This document shows positions 8,517 through 18,862 of a DNA stretch of 64,000 nucleotides, in pieces (the stretch's first letter is position 1; each line of letters begins with the position of its first letter). The stretch covers positions 62,001-126,000 of the forward strand of contig JAOSKK010000023.1 of assembly GCA_027493615.1 (NCBI GenBank), read 5' to 3'. Below the pieces are notes generated by a model. It ran no database searches. It saw only the letters and a list, made by a program, of their open reading frames with translations, and was not told where the DNA came from. Source of the DNA: Verrucomicrobiota bacterium. GTDB lineage: Bacteria; Verrucomicrobiota; Verrucomicrobiia; Limisphaerales; J093. The translations under genes and the position numbers were made by a program.

Positions 8517-10667
8517 TCACGGCTCTGGCGGCAGACGTGACGCGATCCGGAACCCGGTACTCGTCGACGTGCCGCCTCCCGTGGGGCGAGTGCTGCTGTT
8601 GGTCGATCCCAGTATCCTCGTACGGTTCGCAGTCCAACTTCCACCTCGGACTTGTAGCAGCTTGTCCGTAGCGTGGTTGAAGCCATCGATGGCAGTGTCA
8701 ACCCATTCCGCCACGTTTCCGGCCTGGCCCATGGTGCCGTAGTGGCTTAGCCCACCGGCCTGGTCCACATCGGCCGGCATGGCTGTGGATGGCTGGCGGT
8801 AAACCACCGATCCTCCTCTTCGCCCTGCCGCCAGAGGCAGCGGCTCCTGGTCACCGCCGGTGGGGTAGGTGTAGTAACGCTGACCATTGAAATACGCCGC
8901 CTTGTACCACTCGTCCGCACTGGGGACAAAGTACATCGCATCCCGATGCCGGTACTGGTTCAGGCCGCCGTCGGTCCATGCTTCCTCCAGTGACCAGAGG
9001 CCCCAAGCCCCCCGCTCGTTAAGGTTGTAGGCCGGCGGAAAGCCCCTACTGGTGTTGAGCCAGTTCACGAAGCGTGCCACCTGGAGAAACGTCATCATCG
9101 TCACCGGCTTATTCGTGCCCACTCTCGAAAAGGACAGGCCCAGGCCTCCCAGGGTGTTGGCCTTGGACACCATGTCCTCGGAGACCTCGAATTTGCCGAT
9201 ACGGTAAGGATAAACCACTCCCCCATGGGGTAAGGCCCGGCAGATACATCGTGTGCGTTGCCCTCGTCCCGGACGGTCACAAAATCGACTGTGAATGCGT
9301 GCTCTCCTTCGCCGAAGGAGTCCGCCGACAACTCACCTCGAACCGGCTGCGTGTCCAGCAACCGCGCCTCCAGCCAGATCCGCAGCCGGAAATACCTAGC
9401 TTCATCGGCTGCTGCCGGTTCCCGATACCGCACCTCCTGCCCCTCTCCCAGGACTCGCTCGTAGCCAGGGACCGCTGTCCACACCTCAGCCGGCATACCC
9501 GCCGCGACCTCCAGCGCATAATACCGGTAGGAGTCCAAGTAGCCATACCGGGGTGCCGCAATCGTGGGAAATCGCACCTCAATGTCCCCCTCCGATACCA
9601 GCACAGTCATGTGCACCCGGTCGGCCGCACTCTGTGGATCGGTCCCTGCTATCCTCTCCTCCCCGATCGCCCACCCCATCGCCGTCTGAGTCGCCCATCA
9701 AAGGAGGAAGGGCAGCAATCCGGAATGTGGTGCTATCGTTGTTCCCATCCCATGGCCTCCCCTGGTCGGTTCCCGTAGCCGCAAGCCGATCCGGCCCCTG
9801 ATACCATCTTCCGCCACGAATTAGCAACAACTCCGTCACGGCGTCGTTAGGCACGTGCTGCGCAGTTTCCAAGAACTCCCACAGATTGCCGCCCATGCCC
9901 ATGACACCATATGGGCTGAGACCACCAGCCGAGTCCACATCAGCCGGCCCTTGATCAACCGGCTGCATATACACCGCCGTTCCTTCGTTTGTGCCCTCAG
10001 GGACTGGCAATGGCGGATTGTCACTTCCGGTCGGATAGAGCCAATAACGACGTGCCATTTGATCCCAATACGCCGCCTTGTGCCACTCGTCGACACTTGC
10101 TAAAAAGTAGAGAGCACCGCCATGACGGTAGCGATTCAACCGGTCAAGACGCCACGAATCCTCCATATCCCATAGTTGCCAATCGCCACTCTCGGAGAAC
10201 CTATAGGCGGGTGGGTAGCCCACGACGAGGTTCAGCCAGTTAATGAAACGGGCTATCTCGTAGAAGGTCATATTGGTCGCCGGCTTCCTGTCGCTCCAAG
10301 GAGGGTATGTTGACTCTTGGTTGTTATGTGTGATGAACAGTTCCCCAATCCCATTCACCTCCTTGACCGAGCCTTTTGAGGTTTCATGTTTTGCCATCCT
10401 GTACACGTATCCAACTGCGCCAACCCCCTCGGGTCTTTGGGTCATAAACCGAACGAGACCGTCTTGCGGATTCCCCGGATCCCCGATCTCAACGAACTCG
10501 ATACCGAAGCGGTTGGTACCCGTGCCGAAGTAGTCGACGGAGAGGGTTTGGGTGTGGCCCGAGGAGGCGGCCGCTGAGGTAACGGCGAACAGTAGGGCGA
10601 GAAGCCTGAACCGACCCCGGCGATCGCAGGGGCGGACGGGTGGCGGGTGCAGCTCAACTCCGATCAT
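8517..10667 (-). CDS. Secreted protein with two tandem SUMF1 domains joined by a thrombospondin type 3 linker (two apparent frame breaks)
   Basis: The start ATG is at 10667, followed by a signal peptide (residues 17-35, RLLALLFAVTSAAAS). SUMF1 domain 1 runs from YFGTGTNRFGIEFVEIG through WLYPTGSDNPPLPVP, GNLWEFLETAQ and LLIRGGRW to FRIAALP. Then comes a calcium-binding type linker DSDGDGVGD, an all-beta segment ending RYFRLRIWLEARL, and SUMF1 domain 2 from SFGEGEHAFTVDFVTV to STGFRIASRLPPEP. The frame must be shifted near 9661-9664 (gggg on the coding strand) and at the C run 9220-9224, where one added G gives YPMGGVVYPYRIGKFEVSE. No stop separates the domains, so this reads as one protein of about 716 residues. 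The paired catalytic cysteines of true formylglycine-generating enzymes are not seen, so a binding role is as likely as catalysis. Confidence 0.7.
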
Positions 10668-10959
10668 CGGCGAAAGTGGTGCAAGGGGACGCCGTGAGCA
10701 AATCGGTTGGCGCAAACGGCAGGCAGATCTGGGTCTGTCGGGGTTGGGGATTGACCCGGGACCACGGCAGATCTCCCGAGCGGCATCCGGAGGTGTGCTT
10801 CTTGAAGCACAGGGTGCGGTGCGGGCCTCCGGCCTGCTGTTGTCGTCTCGGGCACATCGTTTCGGGACAGAATTTGAGCACGATCTGCGCCACGATGGCG
10901 GTGCGGCCGGACAAAGGCCGGCTGGGTGAAGGGGGATGCCGGCGCCCTGGAGCTTGCGG

Positions 10960-11085
10960 GAGGTTGGGAGGCGAGACGCCCCGGGAGTGCAGGCGAGCCG
11001 CCCGCACCACAAACGCCGCGGCAGGCGGGACGCCTGCACCACCAGCGAGCAGTCGCGGCAGGCGGGACGCCTGCACCACAACGGG
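10960..11085. repeat. Cluster of R5 repeats (GCAGGCGGGACGCCTGCACCAC units)
   Basis: Three near-identical units of the form GCAGGCGGGACGCCTGCACC lie in tandem within the roughly 475-bp space between the Wzx gene (start side of the neighbour at 10667) and 11143. The rest of that gap (10668-10959) shows only false reading frames. Confidence 0.75.
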
Positions 11086-11142
11086 GTGACTTGACCACAA
11101 AGGAGATCCCAGGCCTGGCAGGCCGTTCGAGGACAGCGTCGC

Positions 11143-12487
11143 TCAGCCACGCTTGGGCTGGAAGCGGCTCCGCAGACGGGCAGGAACGAGGCGTGGGATG
11201 AAATCGAAATCCGAGGACTGGTAGCGCCACAGCTCGGTCAACCGAACACCGGTCACCCGGGAGTACAGCCCCATCAAACCCGCCCCTGCTAACGCGTAAG
11301 AGATCGAGGAGGCGACGGAGGCACCCCGAGCTCCGTAGCGTGGGAGCAGATAGAGGTTGAGCCCTACGTTGACCAGCAAGGCGGGCACCGTGATCCATAG
11401 GGAGACGTTCGGACGACCCCGGCCGGCGAGGTCCATGTTCCAGGACTTTCAAGGCCAAGAGGCAAAAGACCCCGGGCAGGAGCAGGTGCAAAGGCCGAAC
11501 GCTGGACCTGAATTCCTCGCCGTAAATCAAGGGGATCAGAATGGGAGCGGCAACGGCAAGCAGCGTCACGAGCAGCAACGAGATAACGACCGTGACCCGG
11601 AAGAGACGGGCCACCTTGCGCGAAAAGGCCTTTTCATCCTTGGCGGTAGCGCTGTGCGAGAAGAGCGCGGTGGTGATGCTCTGGGGCAGGGCCCAGGTAA
11701 GCTGAGCCACGCCCACGGCGATGGTGTAGATGCCGATCTCGGAGACGCTGCTGAGACGCTCCATCAAGGCGATATCGACCTTGTAGTTGAGGGTCAGCAC
11801 GAAAAGCGCGACGGCGTAGACCACGCCTTTCGTCAGGAGCGCGCGGATCACCGGCCAGTCCGCGTTGGGTCGGAGTGGAGCGATCTGCGACACCCGCCAA
11901 AGGGCGTAAGAGGCGACCAGGAGGCTGGCCAGTAACCCCGCGGTTAAGGCACCCACCACTCCCAGGGCCAACCACCACACCAAGAGTACGACCATGAGCA
12001 GCCTCTGGACCTCCGCCATTCTCTGAACTTTGGCAAACTGGCCGACCAGGCGCTTGCCCAGCATGATCCCCGAGGAGTAGTCCTTCACCAAGGTCAGAGG
12101 GATACTCGCGACCGCAAGCACGACCATTAGAGGCGTGAAACCCTCATTCCCTGTCACCAGGAGGATACCGGCAACCACCAGAGCGCCCACGGTTCCCGTG
12201 ACCAAGATCAGGGTACTAACGGCCCCCACCACCTGCTGATCGGTGTACAGTTGCTTGCCCAAGTAGAACACAGCGGACTGGCGCACACCCATCTCCGTGA
12301 GACTCAGGAACATCATGGGGTAGACCAGCACCGCAGCGATCAGCCCGCGCCCTTCCGCGCCCAAGGACCTGGCCAAGACCACTCCGGTGCAGAAACTGAC
12401 CATCATCACCAGGAAACGGTTGGTGATCAGTCGCAGGGCGTCATGGACAAAGGACGCCCGCCCCTCGGCCGCAGCGCGAGATCTCAC
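11143..12487 (-). CDS. Wzx-type polysaccharide flippase (one apparent frame break)
   Basis: ATG at 12487, end at 11143, about 448 residues with 12 or so hydrophobic segments. The N-terminus NRFLVMMVSFCTGVVLARSLGAEGRG is the classic start of MATE/Wzx exporters (G-x-E-G-R-G). The centre carries TLNYKVDIALM and IGIYTIAVGVAQ, and the C-terminal helix pair contains LAGRGRPNVSLW and LNLYLLPRYGARGAS. The break is near 11431-11445 on the plus strand (coding LKVLE joins to NMDLAGRG). It should flip lipid-linked repeat units across the inner membrane. It overlaps the downstream acetyltransferase-like gene at 12484-12487 by four bases, so the two are translationally coupled. Confidence 0.85.
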
Positions 12488-13065
12488 TTCTTCAAGACCC
12501 GGGCCGGCACACCCACGGCCGTGGCGCCGTCCGGAATGCTATCCAACACCACGGCATTGGCCCCCACCGTGGCCATTTCTCCTACCCTCACCCCGCCAAT
12601 GACCCGCACGCCGGCATAGAGCCGAGCCCCTCGACCCACTACGGGGTATTCCTTGCGTTCCGCAGACCGACCGTGACTGCCCAGCGTCACCTGCTGAAAG
12701 ACCCAGGCTTCGTCCTCAATGACAACCCCCTCCCCGATCACGATCCCAGTCGGATGCGGGAACCGGACGCGCAACCCCACGAGTGCGTGCGGTGAAATCT
12801 CGCTGGCCGTCAAGACGAACTGCAGCCACTTGAGAGGCACGCAGAGCGGGTTCAGGCGGTTCAGGCTGGCGTATCGTGCGATGCGGTAAAGGGCTATCAG
12901 ATGGAACCGGGAGCTGAAAAGTACGGTCACCAATATCCCGAGGAGATTTCCGCCACCAGAGGTCTTGATCTCGCTCCGAAGATCGGAAAGCAGAGTCCTC
13001 AGACGGTAACTGCCGGCACCGCCGGCAATTGCGCCCTGCGGGTCAGCCAACGCCTTGGAGCTCAT
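12484..13065 (-). CDS. Serine-acetyltransferase-like hexapeptide acyltransferase
   Basis: 193 residues, ATG at 13065. The N-terminal helical part holds LIALYRIARYASLN. The beta-helix follows with LRVRFPHPTGIVIGEGVVI, WVFQQVTLGSHG, RLYAGVRVIGGVRVGEMAT and the C-terminal VGVPARVLKK. The FPHPTG/QQVTLG pair is the catalytic-edge signature of the CysE-like polysaccharide acetyltransferases. It overlaps the flippase by four bases and should acetylate a sugar with acetyl-CoA in the cytoplasm. It is intact in one frame, unlike its paralogue at 5131-5714. Confidence 0.85.
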   Translation of the reverse strand: MSSKALADPQGAIAGGAGSYRLRTLLSDLRSEIKTSGGGNLLGILVTVLFSSRFHLIALYRIARYASLNRLNPLCVPLKWLQFVLTASEISPHALVGLRVRFPHPTGIVIGEGVVIEDEAWVFQQVTLGSHGRSAERKEYPVVGRGARLYAGVRVIGGVRVGEMATVGANAVVLDSIPDGATAVGVPARVLKK

Positions 13066-13086
13066 GATGGCTTGATCGCGTCCGCA

Positions 13087-13345
13087 TCTCGCGGAGCGTT
13101 TGGAGTGCGCGGTCTTCCAGCAGCGCTTTTCGTATGCACCGCCTCCCTTTCGCGCACTTCGCGTGGTTCGCGGGGGGCTACGTCGTGCAGCCGCACTGTT
13201 CGCTCGCCGTTCACGTTACGAAAAGCGGCGCTCAAGCGCGGCGCACTCCACACGCTTCGCGACCTCCACACCCCGGCGCAGGCGCGGAGCGTTTGGAGTG
13301 CGCGGTCTTCCAGCAGCGCTTTTCGTCCGCGGTTGGCCTCTCCGG
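13087..13345. repeat. R6 inverted repeat cluster (AAAGCGGCGCTGGAAGACGC-type family)
   Basis: Facing copies of a roughly 40-base unit containing GCGTTTGGAGTGCGCGGTC and CAGCAGCGCTTTTCGT, then its inverse CGAAAAGCGGCGCT...GGCGCACTCC. Related clusters are at about 16005-16230, 37113-37237, 43610-43735, 58575-58690 and 61775-61830. Long inverted arms predict strong hairpins in RNA. The left half overlaps the C-terminal codons of the hydrolase gene. Confidence 0.8.
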
Positions 13346-15991
13346 ATCGTTCCGCGGGTGGCGAGAGACTCGAGTCGTAGCCGGAAGAAGCGGTTGGCCC
13401 CGGGATCGCCGACCGGCGACGGGATGAGGTGGACCCGTTCGAGGCGGTCGGAGAGGAGCTCCGTGCGAGAGGCCACGGGGAAGGCGCGGTCGGGCTGCCA
13501 GTTCTTCAGGTCAAGCGAAGACTCGAGGACGAACGCCACGTCGTGCGCGCCGCGCAGCCGGTCGTACCGGAGTTCCAGTCGGCCGGCGGCGTCGCGACCG
13601 CTCGCGAGCAGGAGAACGGGACCCGACACCGGCACCCGAGGCGGCAGGTCAAGGGCGTACTTCAGCAGGTTCGGCACGCCATCGAGGGCCGGGCTGGCCA
13701 GGGGCCCGCTCACCTCCGGGTCCGCCTGTTCTGCGGCGGTGAAGTGCTGGCGACGCCACGCGGTGAACGTGGGCTGTTCAAGCGCGGCGATGAGTTGGGC
13801 CGCCATCCCCATTCCGGGCGGGTAGATCACCCGGCGGGTGCTGGCGCCATCGCCGGAGCGGTTGCCCGGTGCCGCGTGCGCGAGGAGACCGTCGGGCGTC
13901 AGGTGCGCTCGGAGTCCATCCCGGGCGCGGAGAGCCCCTTCCCGGGCCGCCTCGGGGTAGAGCCCCAGCCCGTAGCCGAGGGCAAGGGCCGCCGCGATGC
14001 CGGCCGAGCCCGAAGTATCGACGGTGTGGGTGTCGTCGTGCAGGAAGTTGCGCCAGAGACCGTCGGGCTGCTGGTAGCGCAGCACGAACTCCATGACGCG
14101 GAGGGCCTCTGCGTGGAGGTCATCGAGGTCGTCGCGATCGCGGATTTCAACCAGGCCGCGCATGAGGCCGAGATAGTACCACGCCACGCCGCGGGCCCAG
14201 TTTTCGAAGGTCCGCACGCCGGTGTCGTGACGGTAGCCGCGCCAGATATCGCCCTCGTCGTCCACCACCGCGGGCCGACGGATCCGGTACTGGTCCATGC
14301 CGAGGTGTTCGAGGGCCAGGTCCCCCCGCTGTCGGGCAATGACCAGCATCGGGTAGGCCACGGTGTAGTTGGGTTCGGTGGTCGCGCCTGCGCCTTCGTC
14401 GACCAGCCCCGGCAGGGCGTTGACCTGGCTGCGGTCCCACCAGAACTCGGTCGCCAGATCGAGGCTCGGGTGGTCGGGTCGAACCCGGCCGATGACCGCG
14501 AAGGGCAGCGTGGCCTGGACGCCGTACAGGGCGTTGTCGTTCACCGTGCTGGTCGAGCTTTCGACGATCAGGTTTGGGCCGACGAGGTACTGGTCCAGGT
14601 GACGCACAAGGGTGTGGCCGAAGGTGTCGCCGGGAAAGGCCTGGGCGAGGTCGTAGAGGCCGTCCAGCACGCACCCTTCCATCCAGCCGAAGTTCTGGAG
14701 CAGATCGAGGCCGCGGAATCGCTGGAAGAACTGGTCCCAGGGATCGGTGTCGGCGCCCGCCACCAGCAGATGGGGTTGAAGCACCGCCGGGGTGGCCTTG
14801 GGCGAGGGCGTTGGGGCGAAGAGCCGCAAGGGGTTCACCCCCACCGTCCGGACGAGCTCGAGACCTTCGTCCAGCACCTGGGCGGCCTGATCGCGGGTCA
14901 GGCGGAGTTCGTCGATTTGTATCACGGTGGACCGGATGAAGTCGACGGTCCCGAGGACGGTGCCGCTCGTGGCCAGCCGGACTTCGATGCGGTTGGTTTC
15001 CTGCACATCCAACGCCAGGGTGAGGCGGAGGCGGATGTCGTCGCCGGGCGGCAGGTCCATCGCCGGCCAGGTCAGCCGCGCAGAGCCGGGTTGACCGGCG
15101 GGACTCAACGAGAACGACGGCCAGCCAAACGGCACCCGCTTGTCGCGCGGCACCAGGATCGCGGGGGCTTCGCAGCCCAAGGCCGGCAGATAGAGGCCAT
15201 CCACCACGGGCCGATGCGGCCAGGCCGGAGACGGCGCCAACAGCACGCCCGGTTCCAGCGCGGCATCGGACAACCGGACTTCGTCGACCCAGCCCTGCCA
15301 GCGGAACGCCGACGGATCGCTGTCAAATGAACCGATCTTGAGCGGCACGTCCGGATCGGGCCAGCGATCGGGGAGACCAGTCGCTTCGACTGTCTGCAGT
15401 GCCTCGCCCGCGGTCAGGTTCTGCAGGTGAAAGGTCAGGCGACCCGACCTGAACACGGCGGCGGCGTAGTAGTCGGCGTTGGGCGCGATCCCGCTGCCGG
15501 CGAACGCGGACGACACTTCAACGAGGACGCCGTTGGGTCGGGACAGGCCGAACCGGAGCTGGTTGTCGCGCGTGCCGAGGTACCAGCCGCCGCGCCCGCC
15601 GGCCGTGGCGTATTGACTGACCAGCATGCCGGTCGTGCCGTGCGCGGTCCGGTAGGTCCGGCCGGGGTTGAAAAGCACCTCGACGGTGAAGGCGTCGGCA
15701 CCGGCCAGACCCGGCGGTCCGGCGGTCTCGAACCAGTCCTCCCCACTGAACACCGCCGCCTGTTCGTTGGCGTCGTATGCGGAAGGGAGTGCCTTCGGGA
15801 AGGAACTGCCGGCGCCGTCGTCGGGGAGGGGCGTGGCTTGCAGGGGCGCCTTGAGGGCGCAACGTGAGGCCGTGTGGGCCGCTGTCGGCGAGGAAGCCGG
15901 GGGTCGGTTCGAAGCGCCAGTGCGCGACGGTGCCGGCGTGCGTCGAAGGACCGGCGGCGGCGAGCAGGAGGAGCAGGAGCGGGAGTAGCAC
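13216..15991 (-). CDS. Secreted LamG plus GH88/GH105-like unsaturated uronyl hydrolase (one apparent frame break)
   Basis: About 925 residues. A leucine-rich signal segment (VLLPLLLLLLAAAG, candidate GTG start at 15991) leads into AGTVAHWRFEPTPGF, the opening strand of a LamG/concanavalin-like domain that ends near WQGWVDEVRLSDAALEPG. Frames must be joined near 15841-15865. After a beta-rich segment, the alpha/alpha-barrel region carries NFGWMEGCVLDGLYDLAQ, TENWARGV-type FENWARGVAWYYLGLMRGL and YQQPDGLWRNFLHD, as in GH88/GH105 hydrolases of unsaturated uronides. A beta-rich tail ends FFRLRLE near 13380. The last 50 or so codons are translated R6 repeat, so the annotated stop is suspect. It probably degrades pectin- or glycosaminoglycan-like polysaccharide outside the cytoplasm. 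Confidence 0.72.
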
Positions 15992-16004
15992 ACCGGCGAG
16001 ACGA

Positions 16005-16230
16005 TCGCGGAGCGTTTGGAGTGCGCGGTCTTCCAGCAGCGCTTTTCGTACACGCCGGCTCCCTTTCGCGGGAGCTCCGTCGTGCGGCCGGGCTGGTCGT
16101 TCACCGTTCACGTTACGAAAAGCGGCGCTCAAGCGCGACGCACTCCAGACGCTTCGCGACCTCGCACGCCGTGGATCCGCGCGCAGCGTTTGGAGTGCGG
16201 CGACTTCCAGCGGCGCTTTGCGTAGACGCC
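16005..16230. repeat. R6 inverted repeat cluster
   Basis: Three R6 units (GTTTGGAGTGCGCGGTCTTC, CGAAAAGCGGCGCTCAAGCG, GTTTGGAGTGCGGCGACTTC) occupy the gap between murA and the hydrolase gene. The outermost unit abuts the presumed start region of the hydrolase, which may explain why its start codon is hard to place. Confidence 0.8.
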
Positions 16231-16268
16231 GGCCCCCTTTCGCGGGGTTCGCGTGTTTCGCGGGGGCC

Positions 16269-17532
16269 TCACGATGCCTCGTCCGCCAGGACCTTGCCGC
16301 CCAACGCCTGGATCTTCTCGAGGAAGCGGTCGTAGCCGCGTTCGATCTGCCAGGCCTCGGCAATCGTCGTCGTGCCGTCCGCCGTCAACCCGGCCAACAC
16401 CAGCGCGATGCCGGCGCGCAGATCGAGGGCTTTCACCTCCGCACCCGTTAACGGCGCGCCGCCGTGAATCCGGAGCATGTCGCCCACCACCTCGTGGCGC
16501 AGCCCCATCTTCGCCAACTCCTCCGCATACCCGTATCGCCCGGGGAAGCGGAGGTCGGTGATCCGCGTTTCACCCTGCGCCAACGCCCCGTAAACCGCCA
16601 GCAACGGTTGCATGTCCGAGTTGATGCCCGGATAGGGGCCCGTGCTCAGGTCGAGCGGATAGCAGGTGCCGCCGCGAACAATCATGCGATCGTCCCCGCG
16701 GAAGAACCGGGCGCCGCTCTCGCGCAGGTGAATCAGCGGAATCTCGAGGTGCTCGAAGGGGAACCTGACAATCTCAACGTCGCCTCCCGTGATCACCGAG
16801 CCGACCAGCCAGGTGAGGGCCTCGACATTGTCCGGGATCACCCAGTGCCGCGCCCCGGTCAGGCCCTCGACGCCCTCGATGACAATGGATTCCTGCCCGC
16901 GCACCGTGATGCGAGCCCCCATCTCCCGCAGGAACGCGATGAGATCGAGGATCTCGGGGCGGACGTGCGGGTTCCAGAGGCGGGTCGTGCCGCACGCCAG
17001 GGACGCGGCGAGGATGGCGTTTTCGGTGGCGCCGGTGGAGCGCAGGGCGAGGTGGATCTCCGCGCCGCGCAACCGGCCGTCCCGGGCCTCGGCGCAGAGA
17101 TGGTCGCCTTCCTCCCAGACGCGGGCGCCGAGGGATTCGAGGACATGGACGTGGAGATCGTACTTGCGTTCGCCGAGCTTGCAGCCGCCGGGCAGCGGAA
17201 CAGCGCCGCGACCGAATCGCGCGGTCAGGGCACCGAGGATGAGCAGCGTGTTGCGGATCGAGCGGCCGGGGTACTCGAGACGGGTTGCGAGCGCCCTGGC
17301 TTCGCGGATCCGGATGGCGTCGGGACTGACCTCACACGACTTGCCGAGAGCCTCGAGCATCTCGACGTGGACCCGGGCATCGAGCAGGCCCGCGGGGGTA
17401 GTTCCGGAGCCGGACGGGTTCGGCGGTCAGAATCGAGGCCGCGAGCAGACGGAGGGCGCTGTTCTTGGCGCCGCTCAGCCTGACTTCACCCGCGAGTCGG
17501 GAACGGCTGACCTGGAAGAGGCGCGGGGGCAT
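16269..17532 (-). CDS. murA: UDP-N-acetylglucosamine 1-carboxyvinyltransferase (one apparent frame break)
   Basis: About 420 residues, the usual length, from the ATG at 17532. The first step of peptidoglycan synthesis transfers enolpyruvate from PEP to UDP-GlcNAc. Seen here are RLAGEVRLSGAKNSALRLL with the conserved Lys-Asn, LPGGCKLGERKYDLH with the catalytic Cys, STGATENAILAA, and the C-terminal DLRAGIALVLAGLTADG and ERGYDRFLEKIQALGG. The break is at the G run 17394-17398: dropping one C from the coding strand gives RLRNYPAGLLDARVHVEML. The ATG directly abuts a 16-bp tandem repeat, so no Shine-Dalgarno is visible. It is a second-copy candidate only if another murA exists elsewhere. Confidence 0.93.
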
Positions 17533-17612
17533 GGGACGGTGAGACGGTGGGACGGTGAGACGGTGGGACGGTGAGACGGTGGGACGGTGAGACGGTGGGA
17601 CGGTGAGACGGT
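17533..17612. repeat. Five perfect tandem copies of a 16-bp unit immediately upstream of murA
   Basis: The unit GGGACGGTGAGACGGT is repeated five times without mismatch (17533-17548, 17549-17564, 17565-17580, 17581-17596, 17597-17612). The murA start codon is the next three bases. Degenerate relatives (GACGGTGCGACGGTGGGAC) recur near 20975-21000, 21305-21350, 22395-22425, 22463-22490, 24880-24910 and 34640-34655. Confidence 0.95.
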
Positions 17613-17755
17613 AGGAGGCGAGGTGACGAGACTCTGCAGGAGGGGTCAACGCTCAACGTTCAACATCCAACATCCAACGTTCAACGCTTAACGGGGAAGG
17701 GTGACGGTCCAAGGCCTACCCGTAGGAGCCGAGGTGACGAGACTCCAACCGGGCG
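17613..17755. repeat. Intergenic repeats R1 and R2 between murA and galU
   Basis: Contains two R1 units (GTAGGAGNCGAGGTGACGAG followed by ACTC, at about 17611-17634 and 17721-17744) and, between them, an R2 stretch of CAACGTTCAACATCCAAC-type decamers (about 17645-17690). No coding potential. Confidence 0.85.
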
Positions 17756-18622
17756 TTACGGGTTGGCGAGGAGATCGGTGAGGAAGGCGCGGAACTCCAC
17801 ACCCAGATCCTCGCGTTCGAGACCGTACAGGACATTCGTTTTCAGAAAGTCGAGTTTGTTCCCGATGTCGTGCCTTCTCCCCTCGAGCGTCACGCCATAG
17901 ATGGCGACATCACGCAACATCAGGCGCATGGCGTCCGTGAGTTGGATCTCGTTGGCCTTGCCCCGCGGCGTCCGTTCCAGGTAATCGAAGATGCGCGGGC
18001 TCAGCACGTAGCGCGAGGCAATCGCCAGATTCGACGGCGCCTGGCCGGGCGCCGGCTTCTCGATCAGGTCCTCGATCAGATGCAGGCCGTCGCCGATGGG
18101 CCGGCCGGCAATCACGCCGTACAAACCGACCTTGGCCGGGTCCACCGGCTCAAGGGCCACCACGCTCTCGCCGTACCGTTCATAGACTTCCATCAGGCGC
18201 CGGCAGAGCGAGGTCGGCGACTGGATCAGCGTGTCCCCCAGCAACAGGAGGAAAGGTTCGTTGTTGACGTGGTGACGCGCATGGCGGACGGCGTCGCCGA
18301 GGCCGTTGAGTTCCTTCTGCCAGACGAAATGGATGTCGGCGAGGTTCGAGATGCGGCGGATGGCGGCGAGTTCGTCCTCGCGATTCTTCTCCGCCAGCCC
18401 CGCTTCCAGTTCGAAGTTCCGGTCGAAATGCTCTTCAATGGCGCGCTTGCCCTTGCCGATGATCATCAGGATGTCGGTGATGCCCGCGGCGACCGCCTCT
18501 TCGACCACGTACTGGATGACGGGTTGATCGACGATGGGCAACATTTCCTTCGGCTGTGCCTTGGCGAAGGGCAGGAAACGCGTCCCGAGCCCGGCGGCAG
18601 GGATGACAGCTTTGCGGATCAT
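17756..18622 (-). CDS. galU: UTP-glucose-1-phosphate uridylyltransferase
   Basis: 288 residues from the ATG at 18622. The longer frame starting at 18670 is repeat-derived and rejected. The N-terminus IRKAVIPAAGLGTRFLP is the nucleotide-binding loop, followed by KAQPKEMLPIVDQPVIQYV. Further on are FVWQKELNGLGDAVRHA, FLLLLGDTL with the metal-binding Asp, VGLYGVIAG, LIEKPAPGQAPSNLAI-type YR.LSP, and GRRHDIGNKLDFLK. It makes UDP-glucose from UTP and glucose-1-phosphate, the precursor for UDP-glucuronate and glycan synthesis. Its siting between murA and a glucuronokinase-like gene suggests supply of nucleotide sugars for the surrounding locus. Confidence 0.95.
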   Translation of the reverse strand: MIRKAVIPAAGLGTRFLPFAKAQPKEMLPIVDQPVIQYVVEEAVAAGITDILMIIGKGKRAIEEHFDRNFELEAGLAEKNREDELAAIRRISNLADIHFVWQKELNGLGDAVRHARHHVNNEPFLLLLGDTLIQSPTSLCRRLMEVYERYGESVVALEPVDPAKVGLYGVIAGRPIGDGLHLIEDLIEKPAPGQAPSNLAIASRYVLSPRIFDYLERTPRGKANEIQLTDAMRLMLRDVAIYGVTLEGRRHDIGNKLDFLKTNVLYGLEREDLGVEFRAFLTDLLANP

Positions 18623-18629
18623 GGAAGGA

Positions 18630-18862
18630 GAGGAACGTTCAACGTCCAACATCCAACATCCAACGTTCAACGCTCAACGTTCAACAGGGAGGGCAGCGGC
18701 ACGACAATGAGCCGGCCCGCCAAAGACGCCCATAGAGGCCCAAGGGAAACCTGCCCGCATCCCATCCTGCAGGTCATCCGTGCAATCCGTGGAATCCGCG
18801 GTGCAGTTGTCGTCCGTGCCGCTGTCATTGCAGAGTCTCGTCACCTCGACTCCTACGGGGGC
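18630..18862. repeat. R2 array, about 150-bp R4 module and inverted R1
   Basis: An R2 array (about 18632-18685) upstream of galU is followed by a module starting GCCGGCCCGCCAAAGACGCC, containing CATCCCATCCTGCAGGTCAT and CCGTGCAATCCGTGGAATCC, and ending in an inverted R1 (GAGTCTCGTCACCTCGACTC at about 18835). The same module recurs at 19755-19917 and, diverged, at 21117-21327. The R1 end supplies the stop codon of the HEPN gene. Confidence 0.85.

Noticed and set aside
10664..11142. Extension of the Wzx frame beyond 11430 to 10664 as a novel C-terminal domain
   Set aside because: After the frame break the sequence is translated repeat and spacer; the true C-terminus continues in another frame to 11143.
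13429..15330. 633-codon plus-strand open frame
   Set aside because: Antisense of the GH88-like hydrolase, whose domains are clear; no start signal or homology-like motif.
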